The translations under genes were made by a program, and so were the position numbers. DNA of 64,000 nucleotides from Gracilibacillus sp. YIM 98692 (lineage in GTDB: Bacteria; Bacillota; Bacilli; Bacillales; Amphibacillaceae). Positions 46,453-54,554 of the stretch are shown here, one piece after another. The notes beneath the pieces were generated by a model, which was given only the letters and a program-made list of their open reading frames with translations, ran no database searches and had not been told where the DNA came from. Each line of letters starts with the position of its first letter. The stretch's first letter is position 1. The stretch is taken from contig NZ_WIXM01000013.1 of assembly GCF_010993965.1 (NCBI RefSeq), positions 1-64,000 of the forward strand, given 5' to 3'.

Positions 46453-47175
46453 ATGATGCGTACATTATATATAGATTGTTTTTCAGGTATAAGTGGAGAT
46501 ATGACCATTGCATCGTTATTGGATTTAGGGCTTGATTTTGATTATCTTAAAGAGCAGTTACAGAAGTTACGTTTAGAGCAAGAGTATGAATTGACATTAA
46601 GTAATGTTGTGAAAAATGGGATATCCAGTCTTAAATTTGATGTCCAATTTGAAGAGCATCATCACCACCGTACATATAAAGATATTGTAAAGATGATAGA
46701 TGATAGTACCTTAAATGACCAAATCAAAAAGCTATCTAAAGAGATGTTTCGAGTAATTGGAGAGGCAGAAGGAAAAATACATGGAGTAGAATTGGATCGA
46801 GTCCATTTTCATGAAGTTGGAGCTATAGATTCTATTATTGATATCGTTGGTACTGCTATTTTGATTGATCAACTGCAGTTAGATCAAATTATTTCATCGG
46901 CAGTTCCGGTTGGTTCTGGCAACATTCATATAGATCATGGAATTTACCCAGTACCTGCTCCAGCCACGTTAGAAGTGTTAAAGGATGTTCCATTGAAAAA
47001 CAGTGATGTTCAAGGGGAATTGACCACACCAACGGGGGCAGCCATTATAAAAGTTCTAGCACAAGAAATCAGCAATATTCCAAACATGACCGTACAAGAG
47101 GTTGGTTATGGGGCTGGTACTAAAACGTTTGACGATCATCCCAATGTATTACGCACCATGATAGGAACAATATAA
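46453..47175 (+). CDS. larC: LarC N-terminal half (LarC1), nickel-pincer cofactor biosynthesis
   Basis: This 240-residue protein covers only the N-terminal part of LarC, the CTP-dependent cyclometallase that inserts nickel into the pincer cofactor of lactate racemase. Family motifs are YIDCFSGISGDMTIASLLDLG at the start (split), a His cluster EEHHHHRTY, RVHFHEVGAIDSIIDIVG near 118, PVPAPATLEVL near 175 and EVGYGAGTKTFDDHPNVLR near the end. Full-length LarC is about 390-420 residues. This one ends at the natural linker, and the matching C-terminal half begins at 63850, 16.7 kb away. A terminator follows directly. Confidence 0.88.
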   Translation: MMRTLYIDCFSGISGDMTIASLLDLGLDFDYLKEQLQKLRLEQEYELTLSNVVKNGISSLKFDVQFEEHHHHRTYKDIVKMIDDSTLNDQIKKLSKEMFRVIGEAEGKIHGVELDRVHFHEVGAIDSIIDIVGTAILIDQLQLDQIISSAVPVGSGNIHIDHGIYPVPAPATLEVLKDVPLKNSDVQGELTTPTGAAIIKVLAQEISNIPNMTVQEVGYGAGTKTFDDHPNVLRTMIGTI

Positions 47176-47200
47176 TAAAAAGGAAATCTACGAGTTTATT

Positions 47201-47239
47201 AAAAAACCACGGAGAATAATATTTCTCCGTGGTTTTTAT
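47201..47239 (+). terminator. Terminator after larC N-terminal gene
   Basis: AAAACCACGGAGA pairs with TCTCCGTGGTTTT, followed by further T residues. Confidence 0.92.
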
Positions 47240-47342
47240 ATGCTAACCAGTAAAAGTGCTCACTATATTTTTGAAACGAGAAACAAGGCGTCTCTATGAT
47301 TTTTTAAAAAGGCTGTTTTCTAAAGTAGTACATACTAGTGTA

Positions 47343-47423
47343 GGAAATATACGTAGACTCCTGCGGGAAAAGCAACAGCTGAAGCGTTGCCCGCGGAAAG
47401 CGAAGTATATTTCCAAAGCGGTA
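47343..47423. repeat. Intergenic repeat family A, copy 3 (most complete)
   Basis: An imperfect inverted repeat. GGAAATATACGTAGACTCC and CTGCGGGAAAAG on the left face CCCGCGGAAAGCGAAG and TATATTTCC on the right, around AGCAACAGCTGAAGCG. It can fold into a long hairpin. It lies between the larC N-terminal terminator and the end of the AraC-type gene. The rest of the 310-base gap holds nothing else recognisable. Confidence 0.8.
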
Positions 47424-47485
47424 ACCTAACGCTTCAAATGTATGATAAAACCAAAAAAGAGTACGAAAAGTGCCTTTAAAAAACT

Positions 47486-49774
47486 CTAAGCTTGTTTACT
47501 TTTATATTGTGAACGGTATTTCCCTGGCGTGATACCTTCAAGCTTTCTAAATGATCGAATAAAGTTCTGAGAATTATTGTATTGCAATTGTTCCGCTATA
47601 TTTTTTACGGACATATCTGTCGTCGTTAACCACTCTTTTGCTTTATTTAATCGATAACGCAATAGATATTCACTAAAAGAGTATCCAGTCTCTTTTTGAA
47701 AGATACTGCTTAAATAGTTCGGGTTATAATGTAACTCAGCTGCTATCATATCTAGCGATAAATCTTGATTGAAATGGTCTTGAATAAACCGAATCATTTT
47801 ATCCGAAATTCGTTTGTTTTTCGAATCATCCCGTGCTTCGACGCTCTCAATAAGAGGTGAAATAATATCATTTAAGAGCCATGATTGGATTTCTTGTAGC
47901 GAATGAAAATCTTGATAATGTGTAATCATGTCGGTTGATTCCAGATTCTCAATATCTGCGCCTAATAGTTCTTTTAATTCAAATAGCTCATACAAAAACC
48001 TTGATAAAATAACTTCAAGTTGTTGATGGTGAATATCATTTCGATCAATATAATCAAAGAAGCGATTCAATTCATTTATTGCTTCTTCTTTATTACTTAA
48101 TTTAATAGCATCGAACATTTTGTTTTTAATAGCTGATGGATAAGGCGCGACACTAGAATATTTTCTGTTTAAGTTTTCGTAAAATATAATAGAGGAATCG
48201 CCCATTTTTAAGCGGTATTTCAAGGCTTCATTACTTTCTTTAAAAGCTTGTGGAGCCTGATTTAACGCTTCGTAGCGCTTGCTAATACCGATACTGACTG
48301 TTAAATGAAAAAGTTCATACACTTTCTGTTGAATTAATTCGACCTTTTGATTGATATAATGCGTATAATTCGCTTCATTATCACTTTCTGTAATAATAAT
48401 AGTTGATTGTACATCGTTTATGACAACAGGTGTAAATCGTTCAGATGGATCAATGAGATCTTCGATTAAATTATTAATAGCAAATAGAATAAGATCTTGA
48501 TCACTTTTGTTAAATTTATCTTGATCGATAGCATCAAGCTTTAAGGAAAAGATCGTGATCCATGTCCAATTTTGATTATAATGTAATGATTTGACTTTAA
48601 AATCTAATTCGCTATCTCCAACTTTCCCTTGCATTAGACGAATCATAAATAATTGCTTTAATTGTGTCACTTGATTTTGTACACGTTGTTCTAGTCGGTT
48701 ATTTTGACTAAGCAATTTATTAATATGTGTTTCAATAAGATCAAATTCATTTCCACTAACTGTGGATGAATTTTCCTCAATTGCTTGTTTAAGCTTTTTT
48801 ACAGGTTTATAAAGCACTTTACTTCCAATAAATGCAAAACAAATAGAAATCAATAAAAGAATGCCAACAATCCATACAGTAATCCAGCCTATAGAGCTAG
48901 ATCGCATATGCAAATCACTAAGCTTTACAAACGATAGGTAAGTCCAATCGTTGTAAGAAGATGTGTGATACGTTATTTTGTAGGAAGTTCCATTTAAGTC
49001 ATATTCAAATTGCCCTTCTTCTACACTTCTATCTATTTCTTGATAAAGAGCTTGCGGTATATATCCATCTTCACCGGTATAAGATGTGTTGCTGTGAGCG
49101 ATTGGCTGATTACGTTCATCTAAAATTAAAAAAGATTCACTATCATTGCTTTGGGCCATAATCTCTGTCAATTCACATGCAGGCACAAACACACTAATCA
49201 ATCCATAAGGATCGCTTGTAAGCAACGGAAGTTTTTTCACTAAAGTAATATAGTGAGAACAGCTTCGTTTCGTTGCATTTGGTAAGCTGATACGGTCTGC
49301 TTCCCCCATAATCCAATTGGACTTTCCTGGTAATTGAAGATAATTCTTATTAATGTCCTCTTGCATACTCCGCGTAACGGTTACTAATCCATCATTGTTT
49401 ACTAACCAGTTATGATTTAAATTGACAAACACAATATCTTCAATACCTGTCTCCAGTGTTTGTAGATGATTTAAATCCCGTCTAAGCTGATGAAAGTCTG
49501 TAAAGGTAGTTGCATTCAAATTAGTATTAAGGATCTGTTGTGTATGAGTAGATCGGACGAAATAGGTAGTAGATAAATCGATATATTGTAATACTTGTTC
49601 TACATTTGTTTGTATCTGGTAAATATTTTGCTTTTTTTCATCATTCGAATACTCGACAATTGCTTTAGAAGATTGCCAATAAGACAATGCTCCCGTAATA
49701 ATAACGGGAACAGTACTAAGAATGATAAGAAAAGCAATTAATTGAAAATAGTGTTTAGCAGAAAACCTTTTCAT
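47486..49774 (-). CDS. Membrane-anchored AraC-type regulator with extracytoplasmic sensor (YtdP-like)
   Basis: A 762-residue one-component regulator. A first membrane helix at about residues 8-30 and a second near 290-315 (ITVWIVGILLLISICFAFIG) flank an extracytoplasmic Cache-like sensor of about 260 residues. A cytoplasmic linker follows. The C-terminal AraC double helix-turn-helix contains LSLDMIAAELHYNPNYLSSIF and MSVKNIAEQLQYNNSQNFIRSFRKLEG. Size and layout match B. subtilis YtdP, encoded with a rhamnogalacturonan transporter. AAGGAAG lies too close to ATG 49780, so ATG 49774 is chosen. It probably controls the divergent pectin operon; ATAATNATTAT clusters in that control region are candidate sites. 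Confidence 0.88.
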   Translation of the reverse strand: MKRFSAKHYFQLIAFLIILSTVPVIITGALSYWQSSKAIVEYSNDEKKQNIYQIQTNVEQVLQYIDLSTTYFVRSTHTQQILNTNLNATTFTDFHQLRRDLNHLQTLETGIEDIVFVNLNHNWLVNNDGLVTVTRSMQEDINKNYLQLPGKSNWIMGEADRISLPNATKRSCSHYITLVKKLPLLTSDPYGLISVFVPACELTEIMAQSNDSESFLILDERNQPIAHSNTSYTGEDGYIPQALYQEIDRSVEEGQFEYDLNGTSYKITYHTSSYNDWTYLSFVKLSDLHMRSSSIGWITVWIVGILLLISICFAFIGSKVLYKPVKKLKQAIEENSSTVSGNEFDLIETHINKLLSQNNRLEQRVQNQVTQLKQLFMIRLMQGKVGDSELDFKVKSLHYNQNWTWITIFSLKLDAIDQDKFNKSDQDLILFAINNLIEDLIDPSERFTPVVINDVQSTIIITESDNEANYTHYINQKVELIQQKVYELFHLTVSIGISKRYEALNQAPQAFKESNEALKYRLKMGDSSIIFYENLNRKYSSVAPYPSAIKNKMFDAIKLSNKEEAINELNRFFDYIDRNDIHHQQLEVILSRFLYELFELKELLGADIENLESTDMITHYQDFHSLQEIQSWLLNDIISPLIESVEARDDSKNKRISDKMIRFIQDHFNQDLSLDMIAAELHYNPNYLSSIFQKETGYSFSEYLLRYRLNKAKEWLTTTDMSVKNIAEQLQYNNSQNFIRSFRKLEGITPGKYRSQYKSKQA

Positions 49775-49818
49775 AGACATACTTCCTTATCATATTATAT
49801 TCCAAATAATAAATGTAA

Positions 49819-50484
49819 CTAAAAGGATGATGTAGTTACTTGTTCTTGTTGCTCAAGTTGTTCTTGTTGTTTTTTCAACAATTGTTGGAAACCGAGGTGA
49901 GCTAAAAACATCACAACGTAAGCGCTAACACTAAAACTGAAAAATAAACCGATCCCAGGATATTTAAAAGACAGAAAGTAAATACCAGCTAATATTGTAA
50001 GTGCACAAATAGAATAATGCAGATTAACTGCACCAATAGTGACAGCATAACGGATATATTGCCAAAAGGTTAGTTCAAAATGCACAAAAACAGGTGCAAT
50101 ATACAAGATCAGCATAACGTAGAAAAATGAAGCTATGATAAATAGTCCTAGTAAAATAGGATAAAGTGAACTATTATGCATAAACCCAGTATATTGAAGA
50201 AATACAGATAAGAAATAACCTATTACATATACTATTATACCAAAAAGGTTGGCACGAACAAAGTAAACTTTAAATTGCTGGAAAAAAACATCAAATACCT
50301 GAAAATCCGTTTCTTTCAGTACCCATTTTCGAACAACGGTAAACATAGCGATTGTTGCAGGCATTAGACCGAAAAATACTAATCCTAATAAAGTAAAAAG
50401 CAACCATAATATATTGAGCCAAGCAAACCGTGTTACCCATAAACTGAAACGGTAAAGGTTTGCCCACATGCCTGTCATTTCCAT
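49819..50484 (-). CDS. YesL family (DUF624) membrane protein, pectin locus
   Basis: A 221-residue membrane protein with about five helices. It shows the DUF624 N-terminal pattern WLNILWLLFTLLGLVFFGLMPATIAMFTVVRKW, split here at the helix boundary, and a C-terminal Gln-rich tail KKQQEQLEQQEQ. It is paralogous to the YesL-type protein at 44114-44740. Its gene is co-directional with and 44 bases upstream of the AraC-type regulator, so they likely form one transcript. The divergent partner is the binding-protein gene. Start ATG follows GGGGGGC. The molecular role of the family is unknown. Confidence 0.83.
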   Translation of the reverse strand: MEMTGMWANLYRFSLWVTRFAWLNILWLLFTLLGLVFFGLMPATIAMFTVVRKWVLKETDFQVFDVFFQQFKVYFVRANLFGIIVYVIGYFLSVFLQYTGFMHNSSLYPILLGLFIIASFFYVMLILYIAPVFVHFELTFWQYIRYAVTIGAVNLHYSICALTILAGIYFLSFKYPGIGLFFSFSVSAYVVMFLAHLGFQQLLKKQQEQLEQQEQVTTSSF

Positions 50485-50558
50485 TATATATGCCCCCCAT
50501 TTTTTGAAATATTGCTATCCATAGGATACCTTTTTCCAATCTTTTAGTAAATATTTAA

Positions 50559-50572
50559 TTAAAGCGTTTTCA
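50559..50572 (-). promoter_or_regulatory. CcpA cre site upstream of pectin-locus yesL-type gene
   Basis: The plus strand reads TTAAAGCGTTTTCA, one mismatch from the cre consensus. It lies 75 bases before the minus-strand start codon. Confidence 0.6.
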
Positions 50573-50576
50573 CTGT

Positions 50577-50690
50577 ATAATCATTATGTGATATGCCTTC
50601 ACCCCTTGCCATAATAAGGTTTAAATCGATATGATTATTTGAAATAATCATTATATAACAACATGATAAGAGCTGGGTAATAATGATTAT
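50577..50690. promoter_or_regulatory. Cluster of three ATAATNATTAT palindromes
   Basis: Exact copies of the 11-base palindrome ATAATNATTAT lie at 50577-50587, 50644-50654 and 50680-50690, inside the divergent control region. Around the second, ATGATTATTT (50631-50640) and AAATAATCAT (50642-50651) form a perfect 10-bp inverted repeat with a single central base. A fourth copy precedes the permease genes (52569-52579). They are candidate binding sites for the local AraC-type regulator. This is an inference from clustering. The remainder of this 358-base region holds cre and promoter elements only. Confidence 0.6.
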
Positions 50691-50723
50691 TTTGCGAAAT
50701 TTTCAAAAAATTACGCTTTGTGC

Positions 50724-50737
50724 GGTAAGCGTTTACA
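50724..50737 (+). promoter_or_regulatory. CcpA cre site at pectin operon promoter
   Basis: GGTAAGCGTTTACA differs from TGTAAGCGTTTACA only in the first base. It overlaps a possible -35. Confidence 0.7.
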
Positions 50738-50761
50738 TAGTTTCTGAAAAAGTGATTATAT
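50733..50761 (+). promoter_or_regulatory. Possible promoter of the pectin operon
   Basis: TTACAT (50733-50738) and TTATAT (50756-50761), 17 bases apart. Both are weak matches, consistent with need for an activator, and the cre site overlaps the -35. Confidence 0.45.
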
Positions 50762-50842
50762 ACAAATATAAAAGTTTTCCTTACTATTAAAAGTGTACAA
50801 TTAATCTTGTGCAAACAAAAATATTTTTGGAGGGTGGTTAAT

Positions 50843-52399
50843 TTGAGTCATTTTAAAAAAGTAATCGCATTCATGTTATTTATGCTTCTATTAATAGTAG
50901 CAGTAGCATGTAACTCATCTGAAAGTGGAGGAGAAGAAGAAAATCAATCAGATGATAACAATTCTAATTCTAATGAAGAAACAGCGGATTCTGATGGAGG
51001 GGAGTCATCAGATGAACCATTTTCATTCTCCTTAATGGCAAATCTTCATACACCTGAAGTACCAGAGGAAAAGGTGTTAGAAGAAATCGAAGGAATTACG
51101 AATACAGATGTTGAAATTCAATGGGTTCCAGACAATAACTATGAAGATCGTCTGAACACGGCTTTTGCAACAAACTCATTGCCTGATGCAGTTTTCCTGA
51201 AAAATCAAACAACGTTTATTCAGTTCCGTGATGCCATTGAAGATGATCAATTCTGGGAAATCGGTCCGTACTTAGATGAGTTTGAAAACTTACAGAAACT
51301 TAAAGATAACGTATTAGATAACACAAGAGTAAATGGAAACTTATATACCTTGTATCAAGGACGTCCTTTATCTAGACAAGGGATGATTTATCGTAAAGAC
51401 TGGGCAGATAATCTAGGGTTAGAAGCACCAACAACAACAGAGGAATTTATGGAAATGGCACGTGCTTTTACAGAGGATGACCCAGATGGAAATGGGGAAA
51501 ATGATACATTTGGTGTAACAGATCGTAGTGATTTAATTTACGGTGCATTTAAAACGGTTTCATCTTGGTTCGGTACACCTAACTATTGGGGTGAAAAAGA
51601 CGGCCAGCTATTACCTGAATTCATGTTCGATGAGTATGTACAAACAATGGATTTCTTTAGAGAAATGCACGAAAATGGCTATATTAACCAAGATTTCCCT
51701 GTAACTAGTAAAGTAGATCAACAAGAATTTATTAAAAATGGATCTGCTGGTATTTATGTAGGTTCCATGGGGGATGTTATCAGTCTTTATAATGATGCAG
51801 TCGCTATTAATCCAGATGTAGAATATGATGTTCACAATTATGTAGAAGGACCAGATGGTGAATTTGGTGTTTGGGCAATCCCTGGCTTTGGTAACTTAGT
51901 TATGTTCCCTAAGAGCTCTGTTGAAACAGAAGAGGACTTAAAGAAAATTTTAGGATTCTTTGACAGTTTAATGGCGCCGGAAGTGGCAAACTTATCTTAC
52001 TGGGGCTTGGAAGGAGAGCATTACGAAGTAGTAGATGGAAGTGCTAAGGTGACAGACGATCAAGCGAAGTTTGACCGTGAAGTAAAACCTTACCAAGCAA
52101 TTGGAATTGGTGAACCTGAAACAAATGGCCGTTATGAAGGGTTCTTTGAGTATGAACCAAAAGCGAAATCAGAGGAACTGTTCAAAGATAACGAAAACTA
52201 TTTAATTGAAGATCCTACTGTTCCGCTTTACTCTGAGACATATGTTCAAGATGGTGCTCGTTTACAGCAAATCATTACTGACGCAACTTATCAATATATT
52301 TTAGGTCAAACAGATCTAGAAGGATTTGAGGCAGCAATTGAAGATTGGAAGTCTCAAGGTGGAGAAGACATTATCGAAGAATTTAACGCATCTGAATAA
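50843..52399 (+). CDS. LplA/YtcQ-type oligosaccharide-binding lipoprotein
   Basis: A 518-residue solute-binding lipoprotein for an LplABC-type transporter. The signal peptide ends IVAVAC, with Cys23 as lipid anchor, followed by a 40-residue Ser/Asn/Glu/Asp linker. The binding domain starts FSFSLMANLHTPEVPEEKV and includes RLNTAFATNSLPDAVFLKN, RKDWADNLGLEAPTTTEEF and DPDGNGENDTFGVTDRSD, a probable Ca2+-type loop of this family. The ligand is presumably unsaturated or acetylated (rhamno)galacturonan oligomers, judged from the enzymes downstream. TTG 50843 after GGAGGGTGG is chosen; the frame extends further upstream without a start signal. An unusually perfect hairpin follows the gene. Confidence 0.9.
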   Translation: MSHFKKVIAFMLFMLLLIVAVACNSSESGGEEENQSDDNNSNSNEETADSDGGESSDEPFSFSLMANLHTPEVPEEKVLEEIEGITNTDVEIQWVPDNNYEDRLNTAFATNSLPDAVFLKNQTTFIQFRDAIEDDQFWEIGPYLDEFENLQKLKDNVLDNTRVNGNLYTLYQGRPLSRQGMIYRKDWADNLGLEAPTTTEEFMEMARAFTEDDPDGNGENDTFGVTDRSDLIYGAFKTVSSWFGTPNYWGEKDGQLLPEFMFDEYVQTMDFFREMHENGYINQDFPVTSKVDQQEFIKNGSAGIYVGSMGDVISLYNDAVAINPDVEYDVHNYVEGPDGEFGVWAIPGFGNLVMFPKSSVETEEDLKKILGFFDSLMAPEVANLSYWGLEGEHYEVVDGSAKVTDDQAKFDREVKPYQAIGIGEPETNGRYEGFFEYEPKAKSEELFKDNENYLIEDPTVPLYSETYVQDGARLQQIITDATYQYILGQTDLEGFEAAIEDWKSQGGEDIIEEFNASE

Positions 52400-52419
52400 G
52401 GATTTGGATTAATGGCAGT

Positions 52420-52453
52420 TGGGCTCTTAAAATGACTAGATTTTAAGAGCCCA
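52420..52453 (+). terminator. Perfect 14-bp stem-loop between binding protein and permease genes
   Basis: TGGGCTCTTAAAAT pairs with ATTTTAAGAGCCCA without mismatch around GACTAG. No T tract follows, so it is more likely a 3' stabiliser of the binding-protein mRNA or a processing barrier than a full terminator. Confidence 0.65.
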
Positions 52454-52528
52454 TCCCATATCAAGAACAATTAACAAACGAAATGATCATTATGTTATGT
52501 TAGTTGCTTCAACTTTTATTCAAATTCT

Positions 52529-52542
52529 TGATAACGCTTTAA
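52529..52542 (+). promoter_or_regulatory. cre-like site upstream of permease genes
   Basis: TGATAACGCTTTAA matches TGWNANCGNTNWCA except at the 13th base. Confidence 0.5.
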
Positions 52543-52568
52543 CATCAGTCATGTCAGTAACTCGTAAG

Positions 52569-52579
52569 ATAATGATTAT
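52569..52579. promoter_or_regulatory. Fourth ATAATNATTAT palindrome
   Basis: ATAATGATTAT, the same 11-mer as the cluster at 50577-50690, 78 bases upstream of the permease start. Together with the cre-like site this suggests separate control of the permease-to-kduD transcript. Confidence 0.5.
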
Positions 52580-52656
52580 TTACGTTATGAAGGGGTTAGC
52601 GTACGATGTAATCAAACATAAAAAGACAATTATTTTAAAAAGAAAGGATACTGCTT

Positions 52657-53619
52657 ATGGAAACGACTACTTTAACACCACGGGAAGAAGCAAGACAGTT
52701 GAAGAAAATGAAGAAGGCTGAGACGTGGCGAAGAATTAAAAGAAATAAAATGATCTATCTAATGATTCTGCCTGGTTTGCTTTATTTCTTAATCTATAAG
52801 TATCTGCCAATGTACGGTTTAATTATCTCTTTTCAAGATTACAAACCTTACAAAGGGATTGCGGGAAGTGAATGGGTAGGATTAGAGCATTTCCACCGAT
52901 TAGTCACAAGTTCTGAGTTCTGGATGATCTTTAAAAACACATTAGTATTGTTCGGGCTGCAAATTTTCATTTTCTTCCCAATACCTATCATTATTTCATT
53001 GATGTTAAATGAAGTGCGTCATACGTTTTTTAAGAAAGGTGTACAGACGTTAATTTATATTCCACACTTTATGTCATGGGTGGTTATCGTCTCGATTTCG
53101 TATGTCATGTTAACACTTGATGGCGGTATCATTAACGCTATTATCGAATCATTAGGGTTTGAAAAAATTAATTTTTTACTAAATGATGATTGGTTCCGGC
53201 CAATGTATATTCTGCAGGTAATATGGAGAGAAGCTGGTTGGGGAACGATTATCTTCTTGGCAGCAATTACTGCTGTAGATCCACAGTTATATGAGGCTGC
53301 AAGAATGGACGGGGCCAACCGTTTCCGTCAAATGTGGCATATCACACTGCCGGCTATCCGTAACGTTATCATCGTTTTGTTAATTTTGAAAATTGGGGAT
53401 GTTTTAGAACTAGGTTTCGAGCATGTGTACCTATTATTAAATTCCTCGAACCGTAATGTCGCTGAAATTTTTGATACGTATGTATATGTTGCTGGTTTAC
53501 AACAAGGTCAGTTCAGCTACAGTACCGCAGTTGGTTTCTTTAAAGGGGCTGTCGGTTTGGTAATGGTTGTCTTTGCCAACTGGCTAGCGAAGAGATTTAA
53601 CGAAGAAGGTATTTATTAA
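52657..53619 (+). CDS. LplB/YteP-type ABC transporter permease
   Basis: A 320-residue permease of the LplB family. It has a positively charged N-terminus, then YLMILPGLLYFLIYKYLPMYG, ISFQDYKPYKGI, and the EAA loop LYEAARMDGANRFRQMWHITLP near residue 215. The LNSSNRNVAEIFDTYVYVAGL segment between the last helices is typical. It pairs with the next permease and the binding protein upstream. AAAGAAAGGA precedes the ATG. No ATPase gene is present; a shared MsmX-type ATPase is expected. Confidence 0.92.
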   Translation: METTTLTPREEARQLKKMKKAETWRRIKRNKMIYLMILPGLLYFLIYKYLPMYGLIISFQDYKPYKGIAGSEWVGLEHFHRLVTSSEFWMIFKNTLVLFGLQIFIFFPIPIIISLMLNEVRHTFFKKGVQTLIYIPHFMSWVVIVSISYVMLTLDGGIINAIIESLGFEKINFLLNDDWFRPMYILQVIWREAGWGTIIFLAAITAVDPQLYEAARMDGANRFRQMWHITLPAIRNVIIVLLILKIGDVLELGFEHVYLLLNSSNRNVAEIFDTYVYVAGLQQGQFSYSTAVGFFKGAVGLVMVVFANWLAKRFNEEGIY

Positions 53620-53646
53620 TTACAACGAATAGGAGAGGTGAACGAG

Positions 53647-54528
53647 ATGGCAAAACAACAAAGAATTTCGATGGGTAGCAGAGTCTTCGATTTCTTTAAT
53701 TACTTTTTACTAGCACTGCTTGCCATTATTACGGTTCTTCCCTTTATTCACGTAGTGGGAAGTTCATTTGCAACAAGTGCTGAAATTGCTAGAACAAAGT
53801 TTCTATTATTTCCAACAGAATTTTCATTAAATGCCTATAAATATATTTTTTCAACCGATACGATTTTTCGTGCATTAGGTGTATCGATCATTGTTACAGT
53901 TGGCGGGACACTTTGGAGTATGTTTTTCTCCACTTTGACTGCATATGGCCTGGCAAGAAGAGATTTAGTGGGACGTCGTGTTATTAACTTTTTAATCGTT
54001 TTCACCTTGTTATTTAATGGTGGGATGATCCCAACTTTCTTAGTTGTTCAACAAACAGGGTTATTAAACTCTTTATGGGCACTAGTTGTACCTGTAACCA
54101 TTAATGCATTTAATATGATTATTTTACGCAGTTTCTTTATGAATTTGCCGCAAGGTTTGGAAGAATCAGCAAAAATTGATGGAGCCAATGATTTTAGTAT
54201 TCTTTTCCGGATTGTGATCCCGATTTCGTTACCAGCTATCGCAACGATTTCTTTATTCTATGCGGTAACTTATTGGAATACGTATATGCACGCCATCCTT
54301 TATCTAAGTGATGCGGACAAATGGCCAGTACAAGTATTGTTAAGACAGATTGTTGTATTAGCAAGTGGTATTAACTATGACGGCCAAGCTTATACGGATG
54401 TGCCGCCACCAGAGGTAACCGTTAAAATGGCTACGATTGTTGTTGCAACGGTACCGGTATTATTAGTATATCCGTTCTTGCAGAAATACTTTGCTAAAGG
54501 TGCGCTGCTAGGTTCTGTAAAAGGTTAA
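53647..54528 (+). CDS. LplC/YtcP-type ABC transporter permease
   Basis: A 293-residue permease of the LplC/YtcP group with six helices: FLLALLAIITVLPFIHVVGSSFA at the start, FLIVFTLLFNGGMIPTFLVVQQTGL, and the EAA loop GLEESAKIDGANDFSILFRIVIP near residue 180. It ends with the characteristic FLQKYFAKGALLGSVKG. GTG 53638 falls inside the AGGAGAGGTG ribosome binding site, so ATG 53647 is preferred. It forms the heterodimeric channel with the preceding LplB-type protein. Confidence 0.92.
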   Translation: MAKQQRISMGSRVFDFFNYFLLALLAIITVLPFIHVVGSSFATSAEIARTKFLLFPTEFSLNAYKYIFSTDTIFRALGVSIIVTVGGTLWSMFFSTLTAYGLARRDLVGRRVINFLIVFTLLFNGGMIPTFLVVQQTGLLNSLWALVVPVTINAFNMIILRSFFMNLPQGLEESAKIDGANDFSILFRIVIPISLPAIATISLFYAVTYWNTYMHAILYLSDADKWPVQVLLRQIVVLASGINYDGQAYTDVPPPEVTVKMATIVVATVPVLLVYPFLQKYFAKGALLGSVKG

Positions 54529-54554
54529 TAGTTTATCGAGAGGAAGTCTGGTAG

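Noticed and set aside
50577-50690. Reading the ATAATNATTAT motifs as Fur boxes
   Set aside because: They match the core of the Fur consensus, but the outer positions (TG at the start, CA at the end) are not kept and no iron-related gene is nearby. A local regulator is more likely, though Fur is not excluded.
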